The notes under the pieces are model-generated. The model was not told where the DNA came from. It saw only the letters and a program-made list of their open reading frames with translations, and searched no databases. Positions 19,301 to 28,509 of a stretch of DNA of 64,000 nt are shown here, one piece after another. The DNA comes from Flavobacterium xueshanense (GTDB taxonomy: Bacteria > Bacteroidota > Bacteroidia > Flavobacteriales > Flavobacteriaceae): assembly GCF_900112975.1 (NCBI RefSeq), contig NZ_FONQ01000004.1:1-64000 (forward strand), read 5' to 3'. How positions within the stretch are numbered: position 1 is the first letter of the stretch; each line of letters opens with the position of its first letter. The translations under genes and the position numbers were made by a program.

Positions 19301-22300
19301 CACACCTTCATTATCAAATATTAATTCTTATGGATATTACAACATTTCTATAAAAAATAGTTTAGGATGCGTATCACAGAATATAGGTATTCCGATTAAT
19401 AACCCTACTCTTCCAGATCCCGATTATACAGTTACTAATCCAAGTTGCGGAAATATTGGTAATATTAAATTCAACAGCACTGCAGATTACTATAGTATAG
19501 ATTATGGCACAACCTGGAGTACCAATACTATTTTTAGTAATTTAAGCCCAGGATATTACTATCTATTGGTAAAAAAAGCAGATTGTACATCCAAATATAT
19601 TTCTGTTTATTTGGATTCAGCTAATTTAGCACCACCAAAATACACGATCATTCAACCAGCTTGTGATACAAAAGGCTCCATCACCATAACCACTACTGCA
19701 GATTTGTACAGTATTGATAGACAAACTTGGGTTACAAGTCCTACTTTTTCAAATCTTTCTTCTGGCTATTATAACCCTTCCATAAAAAATGCCCAAGGTT
19801 GTATTTCTAACTCGAATTCTGTAACCCTTCAAATTTTTTATCTTCCTAATCCTACTTTTACAACAACACAACCCACTTGTGGAAACGGAGGCAGCATAAC
19901 TTTTATTACTACTGCAACACAATATAGCATAGATGGAGGTAATACATGGAATACCAATCCTGTTTTTACTAATCTTAATTCTGGTTCTTATCATTTAGTG
20001 GTAAAAAATGCTGCTGGATGTACTTCTTATCCTTATAATACTTACACAAATTTAAATCCATATTATTTGCCAAATCCCGATTTCACATTCGTCCAACCAA
20101 CTTGCGGTACCAATGGAAGCATTACTATTGCAACAGTTGCAGATTCATATAGTTTTGATGGTGGTAATACTTGGACAACAAACCCCACACTTTCTGGACT
20201 AACGTCGGGATATTACAATATTGTTATAAAAAATGCAACTGGCTGCAAATCTTTTGCCATATCGATATACATTAACCCTTTTTATCTTCCGAATCCAAAT
20301 GTAAAAGTGATACAACCAAGTTGTGGAAATGGAGGAAGTATTATCATCAATACTCCTGCTGATCAATATAGTTTTGATGAAGGTGCAACTTGGACTACCA
20401 ATCCTATTTTACTAAATCCTGCAGCATCATCCTATAATATTGTTATTAAAAATACGACTGGTTGCAAATCACAGTCGCAATATTACTACATTAATAAATA
20501 TTATTTACCCACACCAAATGTAACTTCCATTCAGCCAACTTGTAGTTCTCCTTCTGGGACTATAATAATAAATACTACTGCAGATCAATACAGTTTTGAT
20601 AATGGTACAACTTGGACTACAAATCCCATCAAGAAAAATCTAGCTGGCGGTTCATACAATATAGTAATAAAAAACACATTAGGTTGTATCTCTTACGGCA
20701 GTTATTCCTATATTAACTCACCGCCTACCATTCCTCCAGCACCCGCTGTACAGATTGTTCAGCCCTCTTCTTGCGGAGCAACTGACGGTAGCATAACCAT
20801 ATCTACAACTGCCCTAAGTTATAGTTTCAATGATGGAAACAGCTGGACAACAAATCCAACAAAAATAAATGTAGGAGCTGGAACGTACATTATTAAAATC
20901 AAAACAAATTCTTATAGTTGCGAATCATCAACAACAGTGGTAAATTTAAGTTCAGGCACAACAATTGATGCTCCTGCTTATACTTCAACGCAGCCGAATT
21001 GTAGCTCTGCAAAAGGTTCTATTACTATTACTACAACAGCTGCAACATATAGTTATGACAATGGATTAACCTACGTTTTTTCGAATACAAAAACGGATCT
21101 TTCTCCAGGAATTTATTTTATAAAAATTAAAAATTTAGCTGGTTGCGTTTCGGAAGCTGCCACAGTCACTATTTCAACATTATCTGCACTTCCAGCCCCT
21201 GCCTATAAAGCAAGTCAACCAGATTGTACCAACTTAAGAGGATCACTATCCATCGATACCGTTGCCGATTTATATAGTTTTAATAACGGAATCACGTTTG
21301 GAACTTCAAATACAAAATCCAATGTAGCACCAGGAACATATAATTTAATGATTAAATATAATTCTGGTTGTATTTCTCTTAGCGCACCCATTACCATAGA
21401 TGCTGCTCCCGCAATTCCGGCAGCACCACAAGTTGTAGTTACAAATCCTATTGGTTGCACATCATCAGCAGGTAGCATTATGGTTTCTACTGTTGCTAAT
21501 CTATATAGTTTTGATGATGGTGTAACTTGGAATACGACCAATACTGCTAGTTTATCTCCAGGAAATTATTTAATCCGAATAAAATATACAAATGGTTGCC
21601 CTTCGATTGCCTATGCTGCAACCATCAATGCACCTCCAAACGCACCTTCAACTCCAATCTTAAACGTTTCTCAACCTGTGAGTTGTAGTAATCCGTTTGG
21701 TTCTATTTCCATTACAAGTGCCGCTTACCAGTATAGTTTTGACAATGGCGTAAATTATTCGACAAATCCAATTTCAGGAAATATAGCAGCTGGAACCTAT
21801 TTAGTTCGGGTTAAAAATAGTAGCGGTTGCGAGTCTGTAGCATTATCCATAAAAATTAATCCTCCAACTGATTATCCAGTAAATCCTGCATTTACAACTA
21901 TTCAGCCAGACTGTAATAATCTTAAAGGGACTATTACAATTACCGATATTGACGCAGAATATAGTTTGGACAATGGAGTTACTTGGAAAACAAATACGAT
22001 ACAATCAAATCTTGATCCTGGAACATATTATATAAAAGTAAAAAACAACATTGGTTGTATTTCAAATGCTACCACAGTTATACTAATTCCTTTTACAAAT
22101 TTTACTCCGAAACCTACATTAACAAATCCTCAAATTTTCTGTATCCAACAAAATGCAACTTTGAGTTCAATTGCAATGACGGGTCAAAACATAAAATGGT
22201 ATGATAGTTTGACTACTGGAATTCCATTATCAAACACAACTCCATTACAAAACGGAACCACTTATTACGCTTCGCAAACCATTAATGGATGTGAAAGCGA

Positions 22301-23528
22301 AAGAATTCCTGTCCTAATAAACATCCAAAATACTCCTCCTCCAACAGGAAATGTAAGTCAGACTTTTTGTTCCAGTCAAAATCCAACTTTAGACACCATC
22401 CAGATTTCAGGTAATGAAATAAAATGGTACAATTCAGACGGAGTTATTTTGTCTAATTCATATTCTTTACAAGACGGCGTGACTTATTATGCTTCGCAAA
22501 CAGAAAACAGCTGCGAAAGCCCTAGTAAATTAGCTATCACTATTTCACTAATAAACACTTTACCCGCAAATAATTATGAAGAATTATTGTGTGATGATTT
22601 GAATGACGGCACCGAGATAATGAATTTATCAGTTTACGATTCGAAGTTGATTTCAAATACTTTAGGATATAATTTTTCTTATTATTCGACTTTTTTAGGT
22701 GCAGAAAACCAATTGGTAATCAATCAAATTACTAATTTTTCAAATTACAAATTATCTTTAGACGAGAATAAAATCTACGTTCGCATCAATTCAAATACAC
22801 CTTGTTATGCCATTATTGAATTAAAATTAACTCTTGTATCAAAACCAATTATTACAATTCCTGATGTTGTTCCCATTTGTGAAAACAATTCTATTATTGT
22901 TGATGCCGGTTCAGGTTTCAACACTTATTTGTGGTCAACTGGTGCGACGACATCTTCGATACTTATTGCCAATCCCGGAAATTATTCGCTTACCGTCACT
23001 ACTAATTTCAGTACAATCTCATGTTCGAGTACGAAAAATTTTGAAGTACGAAAATCAAATATTGCGACCATTACTTCTGTACAGACGAAAGATTGGACCG
23101 ACAATCAGAATATAATCACTGTTTTTGCGTCTGGAGCAGGTGATTTTGAATATTCAATTGACGGTATTTATTTTCAGGACAGCAATCAATTCTCGACATT
23201 ATTTAGTGGTGCTTACACTATACATGTCAGGGATAAAAATGGTTGCGGAACAGTCACCGATGAAGTCTTTTTATTGATGTACCCAAAATACTTCACTCCA
23301 AATGGCGATGGCTTTAATGATACTTGGAATATTAAATTTTCAGACTCGGAATCCAATTTGACTGTAAAAATATTTGACCGTTATGGAAAATTAATAAAAG
23401 AATTAAACCAAAATGTACCTTGGAACGGAACTATGAATGGACGCGAACTTCCATCCGATGATTATTGGTTTGTAGCAACCAGAACTGATGGAAAAGAATA
23501 CAAAGGACATTTTAGTTTAAAGCGATAA
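16320..23528 (+). CDS. Giant T9SS-secreted repeat protein (SprB-like adhesin)
   Basis: 2402 residues. A signal peptide (1-21, ending VVVFSQ) is followed by a unique N-terminal domain of about 420 residues with paired cysteines and a first Ig-like section. Then come 18 consecutive repeats of about 72-77 residues (about residues 590-1928), built on QP.C...GSITI, YSFD.G.TW and a closing NxxGC. Two Ig-like units (IKWYDS and IKWYNS with TTYYASQT or VTYYASQT) and further domains follow, ending in the T9SS type B sorting domain (2321-2402; YFTPNGDGFNDTW). The product should be exported by the gliding-motility secretion system and displayed on the cell surface, probably as an adhesin. Each repeat has two Cys that could form a disulfide. 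Confidence 0.9.
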   Translation: MKLKVLLLFILFHQCVVVFSQEINPNSSKKILLEDKNGHLIQTLDKQNEFLKIREEKRKKEILNLKKVNLNLKATATQQAVEMCTNGSFEQYETISGSSSLKNFLYTIGDPPGPTQCRSITNTANSYINRYDPNNMNIMATGVSSNLVDPYMGDIKAFDQYALKINHEKSSTYGSIVQGKRFKTNNENYLKFNYKAVLQSVYDNSHTDNQAFVKARILDKNGVVVNEFCLVGDEKNCIFTKVPSQTSSYVTLYTANWQSGILDISSLPNNEEFTVEFMASRCGLGGHFGYMYVDDICLLHSTENLQGSVELDPLDKVCPSLPISVCGNYSIPNSGGISASVKKITLNVYNSNNVSVYSTATTSSLDTTNKKFCFTLNATDFPNSTNANYNVGVQVDYDISGTSCAGTTFNSATDPDANSGWDISFLNCTSSCSINVTTAKISQCDANRDGIENFDLSKLNALVVTSAAGLSFSYYKNYNDAEANLNAIANFSSYPSSSTSIFVRVSKNATCYKIISASLEVKNPTANITGILNVCSGSTVLTASSGSFYRWSTGGTSQSITVTSTGNYSVTVTDSFGCSSDASVSIEPSQTAVSPILQITQPSCFSTTGSIKVTSAASQYSFDDGLTWSTNDTKSNLYPGTYLVKIKTINGCTSYSQSVTITAVSTSYPNYNYTSPLFCGDVGSISITTPSTYYSFDDGVTWVNYATATNLSPGNYKIRTKDLQGCISLANNVLISSNTLETPTYTTTQPACNVTGSITINTVSDFYTFDGGTTWGTNNTKSNLYSGSYSLGIKNALGCTSYYTYVYLNNFQYFYPEYSTEQPVCGSNGSITITTVADSYSFDNGVTWTNNNVANLPYGNYPVKVKNSAGCISSTTYVNLNQPYLYSPIISIEQPTCGVNGKITINSLSDFYSFDNGVTWTTLNIKSLPPGYYNIIIKNSIGCTSYPTGVYLNNPNIAKPTFTVIQPTCTAAGSITINTIADFYSFDGGYTWGTTPSLSNINSYGYYNISIKNSLGCVSQNIGIPINNPTLPDPDYTVTNPSCGNIGNIKFNSTADYYSIDYGTTWSTNTIFSNLSPGYYYLLVKKADCTSKYISVYLDSANLAPPKYTIIQPACDTKGSITITTTADLYSIDRQTWVTSPTFSNLSSGYYNPSIKNAQGCISNSNSVTLQIFYLPNPTFTTTQPTCGNGGSITFITTATQYSIDGGNTWNTNPVFTNLNSGSYHLVVKNAAGCTSYPYNTYTNLNPYYLPNPDFTFVQPTCGTNGSITIATVADSYSFDGGNTWTTNPTLSGLTSGYYNIVIKNATGCKSFAISIYINPFYLPNPNVKVIQPSCGNGGSIIINTPADQYSFDEGATWTTNPILLNPAASSYNIVIKNTTGCKSQSQYYYINKYYLPTPNVTSIQPTCSSPSGTIIINTTADQYSFDNGTTWTTNPIKKNLAGGSYNIVIKNTLGCISYGSYSYINSPPTIPPAPAVQIVQPSSCGATDGSITISTTALSYSFNDGNSWTTNPTKINVGAGTYIIKIKTNSYSCESSTTVVNLSSGTTIDAPAYTSTQPNCSSAKGSITITTTAATYSYDNGLTYVFSNTKTDLSPGIYFIKIKNLAGCVSEAATVTISTLSALPAPAYKASQPDCTNLRGSLSIDTVADLYSFNNGITFGTSNTKSNVAPGTYNLMIKYNSGCISLSAPITIDAAPAIPAAPQVVVTNPIGCTSSAGSIMVSTVANLYSFDDGVTWNTTNTASLSPGNYLIRIKYTNGCPSIAYAATINAPPNAPSTPILNVSQPVSCSNPFGSISITSAAYQYSFDNGVNYSTNPISGNIAAGTYLVRVKNSSGCESVALSIKINPPTDYPVNPAFTTIQPDCNNLKGTITITDIDAEYSLDNGVTWKTNTIQSNLDPGTYYIKVKNNIGCISNATTVILIPFTNFTPKPTLTNPQIFCIQQNATLSSIAMTGQNIKWYDSLTTGIPLSNTTPLQNGTTYYASQTINGCESERIPVLINIQNTPPPTGNVSQTFCSSQNPTLDTIQISGNEIKWYNSDGVILSNSYSLQDGVTYYASQTENSCESPSKLAITISLINTLPANNYEELLCDDLNDGTEIMNLSVYDSKLISNTLGYNFSYYSTFLGAENQLVINQITNFSNYKLSLDENKIYVRINSNTPCYAIIELKLTLVSKPIITIPDVVPICENNSIIVDAGSGFNTYLWSTGATTSSILIANPGNYSLTVTTNFSTISCSSTKNFEVRKSNIATITSVQTKDWTDNQNIITVFASGAGDFEYSIDGIYFQDSNQFSTLFSGAYTIHVRDKNGCGTVTDEVFLLMYPKYFTPNGDGFNDTWNIKFSDSESNLTVKIFDRYGKLIKELNQNVPWNGTMNGRELPSDDYWFVATRTDGKEYKGHFSLKR
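18095..22105 (+). repeat. 18 tandem coding repeats of about 220 bases
   Basis: The repeat unit in the protein is marked by QPxC at the start, YSFDxGxTW in the middle and a conserved GC near the end. Units are diverged at the DNA level (different codons), so the array is old rather than freshly expanded. Units 3-12 differ in linker from units 13-18, whose junctions carry PAP/PxxP. Confidence 0.85.
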
Positions 23529-23613
23529 GTATTATTTTGCTAAACATATCTTAAACCAAAAAAACCTAACTTTACTTTTTAGTACTTTAGCATCAAATTT
23601 AGAAATTCAAAAC

Positions 23614-25218
23614 ATGCCAACCGACTGTATTAGCTATCAGAATTCAGGATATTTTTCTGCTTTAATGAATGATTATTTAGAAGTAAAAAGCAATCTTCAC
23701 CCTTTATACCATCGTTTCCCTAATCTTGAAAACTTTGAAGAACAAATTCAGGAGAAGCAAACAAACTTCAATGACAATAGCAATGGCAATCTCAAAAGAC
23801 AAACATTAGTTTCTACTTTACAAAAACAATATTCAAAAGCTGAAACTTCCGTTTTGACCAAACAAAATATTGAAGCTTTAAATAATCCAAATACATTTAC
23901 GGTCACAACGGGCCATCAGCTAAATTTATTTAGTGGACCTTTATATTTCTTATATAAAATCATTTCGACAATTAATTTGACAACCGAATTAAAAGCGAAA
24001 TATCCAATTTATAATTTTGTTCCCATTTACTGGATGGCGACCGAAGATCATGATTTTGAAGAAATCAATTATTTTAATTTTAAAGGTAAAAAATTCCGCT
24101 GGAACAAAGAAAGTACAGGTCCTGTTGGTCGATTGTCTACTGCAGGTTTAGCTGATTTCCTTGAAGTATATGCGCTGGAATTAGGCTCGAGTGCTAATGC
24201 AGAAACGATAAAAAAACTATTTACCGATTCGTATCTTGCTCACGATAATTTAGCCGATGCCACGAGATTTTTGGCAAATTCGCTTTTTGGTGCGTATGGA
24301 TTAGTAATTTTGGATGCGGATAATTCAGATTTGAAACGCAACTTTATACCTTACATAAAAGAAGAATTACTGCAACAGTCTTCTCATAAATTAGTGTTGG
24401 AAACTGCTGAAAAATTAAAAGATTACACGATTCAGGTAAACCCGCGAGAAATCAATTTGTTTTATATTGAAGATGACATCAGGGAACGCATCCTATTTGA
24501 AAACGATATTTACAAGGTAAACCATACTAAAATAGAGTTTTCTGAACGTGAAATTTTATCCCATTTAGAAAATCATCCCGAAAAATTCAGTCCAAACGTG
24601 ATTATGCGTCCGTTGTATCAAGAAGTGATTTTGCCAAATTTATGCTACATCGGCGGTGGCGGAGAAATTGCGTATTGGTTGGAATTAAAATCTTTTTTTG
24701 CTGCTGCAAATGTTACTTTTCCAATACTTTTAATGAGAAACTCTGTGCTATTAGCCACTGAAAAACAAGCTAAAAAAGCAGACAAATTAGAATTGAATTG
24801 GGCAGATCTATTTTCAAAACAAGCCCATTTAGTAAATACTAAAACCAAAGAATTATCGGATTTCCCAGTTGATTTAACGCATCTGAAAGCCCAATTACAA
24901 AAACAATTTACTACGCTTTATGAAGTAGCGAATAAAACAGATGAATCTTTCCTTGGAGCTGTAAAAGCGCAGGAAGCAAAACAAACCAAAGGATTAGAAA
25001 ATCTGGAGAAACGCTTACTGAAAGCACAAAAAAGAAAACTGAGCGATATTTTACAACGCATCATTGACTTGCAAAACGAATTGTTTCCCAATCAAAGTTT
25101 ACAGGAACGCCAAACTAATTTTTCCGAATTTTATTTGGAATACGGTGAAAATCTGATTCCAACACTGATCAAACAACTAAAACCATTGGACAATGCATTT
25201 GATATTATTGTACTTTAA
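23614..25218 (+). CDS. bshC: Bacillithiol biosynthesis cysteine-adding enzyme
   Basis: The 534 residues match BshC in length and motifs: TGHQLNLFSGPLYFLYK, IYWMATEDHDFEEINYF, and the later NVIMRPLYQEVILPNLCYIGGGGEIAYWLEL. It adds cysteine to glucosaminyl-malate, the last step of bacillithiol synthesis, in the cytoplasm. Its presence says this organism uses bacillithiol as its low-molecular-weight thiol. bshA and bshB are not in the window. It lies between the giant adhesin gene and ndk, and ndk has its own promoter. Confidence 0.93.
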   Translation: MPTDCISYQNSGYFSALMNDYLEVKSNLHPLYHRFPNLENFEEQIQEKQTNFNDNSNGNLKRQTLVSTLQKQYSKAETSVLTKQNIEALNNPNTFTVTTGHQLNLFSGPLYFLYKIISTINLTTELKAKYPIYNFVPIYWMATEDHDFEEINYFNFKGKKFRWNKESTGPVGRLSTAGLADFLEVYALELGSSANAETIKKLFTDSYLAHDNLADATRFLANSLFGAYGLVILDADNSDLKRNFIPYIKEELLQQSSHKLVLETAEKLKDYTIQVNPREINLFYIEDDIRERILFENDIYKVNHTKIEFSEREILSHLENHPEKFSPNVIMRPLYQEVILPNLCYIGGGGEIAYWLELKSFFAAANVTFPILLMRNSVLLATEKQAKKADKLELNWADLFSKQAHLVNTKTKELSDFPVDLTHLKAQLQKQFTTLYEVANKTDESFLGAVKAQEAKQTKGLENLEKRLLKAQKRKLSDILQRIIDLQNELFPNQSLQERQTNFSEFYLEYGENLIPTLIKQLKPLDNAFDIIVL

Positions 25219-25273
25219 TCAGATTATGGTTATTTGAATGCCGAATTTGTGAAAATAATCAATAAAAAAATCC

Positions 25274-25281
25274 TATTTTTG
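25274..25281 (+). promoter_or_regulatory. Bacteroidetes -7 box of ndk
   Basis: TATTTTTG fits TAnnTTTG perfectly and ends 23 bases before the ndk ATG. A TTTG lies further upstream but at too long a spacing to be a confident -33 box. Confidence 0.6.
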
Positions 25282-25304
25282 CACAAAATTTAAAAAATAA
25301 AAAG

Positions 25305-25724
25305 ATGGCTACTAATAGAACTTTTACAATGATCAAGCCTGATGCTGTTGCTAACGGACACATCGGAAACATACTTGCAATGATTACAACTGCAGGTTTC
25401 AAAATCGTTTCTTTGAAATTAACGCAACTTACGATTGCTGATGCGCAAGCTTTTTACGAAGTGCACGCTGCAAGACCTTTCTACGGTGAATTAGTAGAAT
25501 TCATGTCAAGAGGACCTATTGTTGCCGCAATTTTAGAAAAAGACAACGCAGTTGAAGATTTCAGAAATTTAATTGGTGCTACAAACCCAGCTGAAGCTGC
25601 CGAAGGAACAATCCGTAAAGCATACGCAACTTCTATCGGAGAAAATGCAGTTCACGGTTCTGATAGCGATGAAAATGCAGCTATTGAAGGTGCGTTCCAT
25701 TTTGCTGGAAGAGACCAGTTCTAA
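25305..25724 (+). CDS. ndk: Nucleoside-diphosphate kinase
   Basis: 139 residues, the normal length. It has the N-terminal [10 protein letters not shown] strand, RPFY and the phospho-histidine His117 in NAVHGSDS. It transfers the gamma phosphate of ATP to other nucleoside diphosphates. It is single-gene, with a promoter box upstream and a strong terminator downstream, consistent with high independent expression. Confidence 0.97.
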   Translation: MATNRTFTMIKPDAVANGHIGNILAMITTAGFKIVSLKLTQLTIADAQAFYEVHAARPFYGELVEFMSRGPIVAAILEKDNAVEDFRNLIGATNPAEAAEGTIRKAYATSIGENAVHGSDSDENAAIEGAFHFAGRDQF

Positions 25725-25768
25725 TATTCAGTTTTGTGTCGCATATTAAACTGAAAATAAAAATACAG

Positions 25769-25806
25769 AAAATCCCATTTCAAAATTGAAACGGGATTTT
25801 TTTTTA
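25769..25806 (+). terminator. Terminator of ndk
   Basis: AAATCCCATTTCAA pairs with TTGAAACGGGATTT (one mismatch) across a two-base loop, followed by a T-run. Confidence 0.85.
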
Positions 25807-26110
25807 CACAAATGTCCCGTCCTGAAATAGCGATACACAAAAAACCATCATATTGGAAGCAAATATAAATTATGTGAAGCGAGGTAGAAGATTATCGTAT
25901 GTCTTTCTTTATGACTTAGTCTGGGCGCATTAATTTGTTAACTCCAAACAAAACAGAAAAACAAAATTAAATCAAACTCAAACAATGGGAAAAAATAAAT
26001 CAGAACAGAATTACTTCTGTTCCGATTTAGCTGTTTTGAATTGTAAATCTAGTCAACCTTTTGAAGGATAAATCACTTGAAAATTATCAAGACAGCACAT
26101 CTTTCAACAG
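25807..26110 (+). pseudogene. Decayed IS3-family-like remnant
   Basis: No open gene. The stretch begins near TGTCCCGTCCTGAAATAG, which resembles terminal repeats of Bacteroidetes IS3 elements. One frame contains LTPNK (near 25940), recalling the TPNxVH end of IS3 OrfB, but stops interrupt every frame. The identification rests on short motifs only. Confidence 0.3.
25997..26028. repeat. Perfect-loop inverted repeat
   Basis: AAATC-A-GAACAGAA, loop TTAC, TTCTGTTC-C-GATTT: 13 of 14 arm positions pair. No T-run follows, so it is not an obvious terminator. It may be part of the decayed element or an operator-like palindrome. Confidence 0.6.
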
Positions 26111-26166
26111 ATCTATTATCTATGAGCCCATTTTTCTTTTATCCCAAATAAACTTGTAAATTAAGT

Positions 26167-27114
26167 TTATTCTTTAGCAGCCAAATACCTTTCGGCATCA
26201 AGGGCAGCCATACAACCAGTTCCGGCCGCAGTTATCGCCTGACGATACACATGATCAGCAGCATCTCCCGCTACGAAAACGCCTTCAACATTTGTTTTGG
26301 AAGTTCCAGGAGTATTGATAATATATCCTGTTTCGTCCAATGTGATAAAATCTTTAAAAATATCTGTGTTGGGTTTGTGACCAATAGCTACGAAGAAACC
26401 AGTAGCAGGAATATCAAAAACTTCATTAGTAGTTTTATTTAAAGCCTTTACCCCAGTAACTACCTGCTCATCTCCTAATACTTCAACAGTATCGTGGTTC
26501 ATTAATATGGTAATATTCTCCGTTTTGCGAACGCGTTCTTCCATGATTTTAGAAGCTCTGAATTTTTCGCTACGCACCAACATGGTTACTTTTTTACAAA
26601 GTTTGGACAAATAGTGTGCTTCCTCGCAAGCTGAATCTCCTGCGCCTACAATTACTACTTCTTGATTTCTATAGAAAAAACCGTCGCAAACTGCACATGC
26701 CGAAACTCCGCCACCCATTTTTAAATAGTGTTGTTCTGATGGCATTCCTAAATATTTAGCCGTTGCTCCTGTAGAAATAATTACTGTTTCGCAATGCAAT
26801 TCTATCGTATCATTGATCCAAACTTTATGGATATCACCTAAAAAATCCACTTTGGTAGCCCAACCATCACGTACGTCAGTTCCAAAACGTTGTGCTTGTG
26901 CCTGTAGTCCCACCATCATTTCTGGACCAGTTATCCCTTCAGGATTTCCAGGCCAATTTTCTACTTCGTTAGTTGTTGTCAGCTGACCTCCTGGCTGCAT
27001 TCCTTGGTATAAAACAGGATTCATATTTGCTCTGGCAGCATATATTGCTGCAGTGTAACCTGCTGGACCAGAACCTATAATAAGACATTTAATTTTTTCG
27101 ATTGTATCAGACAT
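26167..27114 (-). CDS. trxB: Thioredoxin-disulfide reductase
   Basis: 315 residues. FAD-binding GSGPAGYTAA is at the N-terminus, the redox pair Cys140-Cys143 in CAVCDGFF, the NADPH-binding GAGDSACEEA follows, and the FAD-binding GVFVAGDAADHVYRQ lies near the end. It reduces thioredoxin with NADPH in the cytoplasm. It may serve the thioredoxin-like domain encoded at 41895, though that protein is exported. It has its own -7 box and is transcribed away from the tRNA. Confidence 0.96.
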   Translation of the reverse strand: MSDTIEKIKCLIIGSGPAGYTAAIYAARANMNPVLYQGMQPGGQLTTTNEVENWPGNPEGITGPEMMVGLQAQAQRFGTDVRDGWATKVDFLGDIHKVWINDTIELHCETVIISTGATAKYLGMPSEQHYLKMGGGVSACAVCDGFFYRNQEVVIVGAGDSACEEAHYLSKLCKKVTMLVRSEKFRASKIMEERVRKTENITILMNHDTVEVLGDEQVVTGVKALNKTTNEVFDIPATGFFVAIGHKPNTDIFKDFITLDETGYIINTPGTSKTNVEGVFVAGDAADHVYRQAITAAGTGCMAALDAERYLAAKE

Positions 27115-27144
27115 AGTAAGTGTGAATTATAATTTTTAACAATG

Positions 27145-27152
27145 CAAAAATA
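27145..27152 (-). promoter_or_regulatory. Bacteroidetes -7 box of trxB
   Basis: The minus strand reads TATTTTTG, 31-38 bases before the trxB start codon. Confidence 0.55.
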
Positions 27153-27206
27153 GGTCATAATTGCTGTATTACAGAACCTGAAGTATCAGTTTTTATTATT
27201 CTGCAA

Positions 27207-27245
27207 TAAAAAAAATCCCTCCTGTTGGTACAGAAAGGATTTTTC
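27207..27245 (-). terminator. Terminator after tRNA-Pro
   Basis: On the minus strand AAAATCC...CTGT pairs with ACAGGAGGGATTTT and is followed by further T, immediately beyond the tRNA 3' end. Confidence 0.65.
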
Positions 27246-27246
27246 G

Positions 27247-27321
27247 TCGGGGTGGCAGGATTCGAACCTGCGGCCTCCTGCTCCCAAAGCAGGCGCGATA
27301 ACCGAGCTACGCTACACCCCG
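27247..27321 (-). tRNA. tRNA-Pro (anticodon TGG)
   Basis: A 75-base cloverleaf on the minus strand. The acceptor stem is CGGGGTG/CACCCCG with discriminator A. The anticodon stem CCTGC/GCAGG encloses loop TTTGGGA, so the anticodon is TGG (27284-27286 on the plus strand). The T arm contains GGTTCGAATCC. The terminal CCA is not encoded and must be added after transcription. A terminator follows directly. Confidence 0.97.
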
Positions 27322-27737
27322 AAATCGGTGGCAAATATAGCACTATTTTTGGCTTCTGCAAAACTATTTCAGAAATAAGAAATAAATTTATTTTGCTCAG
27401 AAAACAGTATAAAAACAAAACTACAAATCATATTTAAATGTCAATTACCATAGCACAGATGGAAGTTAAAAGCTTCCCAAAATACTCCTTTTTTTTTTGA
27501 CACAAAAGAGCAATTGTAAGGAAGCTCCTTTTATCGCTTTAGAAAAAAAGGAGTAGTTCCAGTCCCGAACTATCGGAATTGTAACGCACAGCTGGAATAA
27601 CTGAAGAAAATCTATTCCGTTCTAAAAATGAGAATCTGTCAAAAGACAAGGAATCAAGCTTTAACGAATGTTAACAAAATAGATTTTTAGAAACCATAAA
27701 TAATTGTATTTTTACGGTTCAAAATTTAGAAAAATAA
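27322..27737. other. Intergenic region between tRNA-Pro and parA
   Basis: No gene was recognised. Related A/T-rich words such as AAAAGGAG and GGAAGCTCC recur around 27470-27560. A near-match to the -7 box, TATTTTTA (27707-27714), lies 23 bases before parA and may be its promoter. Confidence 0.4.
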
Positions 27738-28505
27738 ATGGGCAAAATCATCGCGATTGCTAATCAAAAAGGAGGAGTTGGAAAGACTACAACATCAGTT
27801 AATCTTGCTGCTTCATTAGGAGTTTTAGAAAAGAAAGTATTACTTATTGATGCTGATCCACAAGCAAATGCTTCATCAGGATTGGGAATTGATGTAGAAT
27901 CTGTTGAAATAGGAACATACCAAATTCTAGAACATAGTCATACGCCAAAAGAGGCCATTGTACAGTGTTCTGCCATAAATGTAGACGTGATTCCGTCACA
28001 TATTGATCTTGTTGCCATTGAAATCGAATTAGTCGACAAAGAAAACAGGGAATATATGCTTAAAAAAGCATTGGAAAGTGTCAAAGACGATTACGATTAT
28101 ATCATTATTGATTGTGCGCCATCGCTGGGATTACTTACCCTGAATGCTTTGACCGCTGCTGATTCCGTGATTATTCCTATTCAATGTGAGTATTTTGCGC
28201 TGGAAGGTCTAGGAAAATTGCTGAACACCATAAAAAGTATACAAAAAATTCACAATCCGGATTTAGACATCGAAGGATTGTTACTGACCATGTTTGACTC
28301 CCGTTTGCGTTTGTCAAACCAAGTGGTTGAAGAGGTTCAGAAACATTTTAACGACATGGTTTTTGAGACAATCATTCAGAGAAATGTAAAATTGAGCGAA
28401 GCACCAAGTTTTGGCGAAAGCATCATAAACTACGACGCAACAAGCAAAGGAGCAACCAATTACCTGCACCTGGCTCAAGAAGTTATAAAGAAAAACAGTA
28501 AATAG
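27738..28505 (+). CDS. parA: ParA-type chromosome partitioning ATPase
   Basis: 255 residues. It has the deviant Walker A motif KGGVGKTTTSVNLAA at residues 11-25, LLIDADPQANAS (Walker A') and DYIIIDCAPSLG (Walker B). It works with the ParB encoded 4 bases downstream to move replication origins apart. Chromosomal rather than plasmid type is inferred from its length and from the neighbouring housekeeping genes. Confidence 0.95.
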   Translation: MGKIIAIANQKGGVGKTTTSVNLAASLGVLEKKVLLIDADPQANASSGLGIDVESVEIGTYQILEHSHTPKEAIVQCSAINVDVIPSHIDLVAIEIELVDKENREYMLKKALESVKDDYDYIIIDCAPSLGLLTLNALTAADSVIIPIQCEYFALEGLGKLLNTIKSIQKIHNPDLDIEGLLLTMFDSRLRLSNQVVEEVQKHFNDMVFETIIQRNVKLSEAPSFGESIINYDATSKGATNYLHLAQEVIKKNSK

Positions 28506-28509
28506 TTTT

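Noticed and set aside
21215..21541. 108-residue minus-strand frame
   Set aside because: Shadow inside the giant repeat gene; no start context and no family resemblance.
18095..22105. Regularly spaced repeats that could suggest a CRISPR array
   Set aside because: The period is about 220 bases, the frame is open throughout, and the repeats are conserved at protein rather than DNA level.
27225..27437. Plus-strand frame reading VGVAGFEPAAS
   Set aside because: Classic false frame across a tRNA gene; the tRNA-Pro fold on the other strand explains the sequence.
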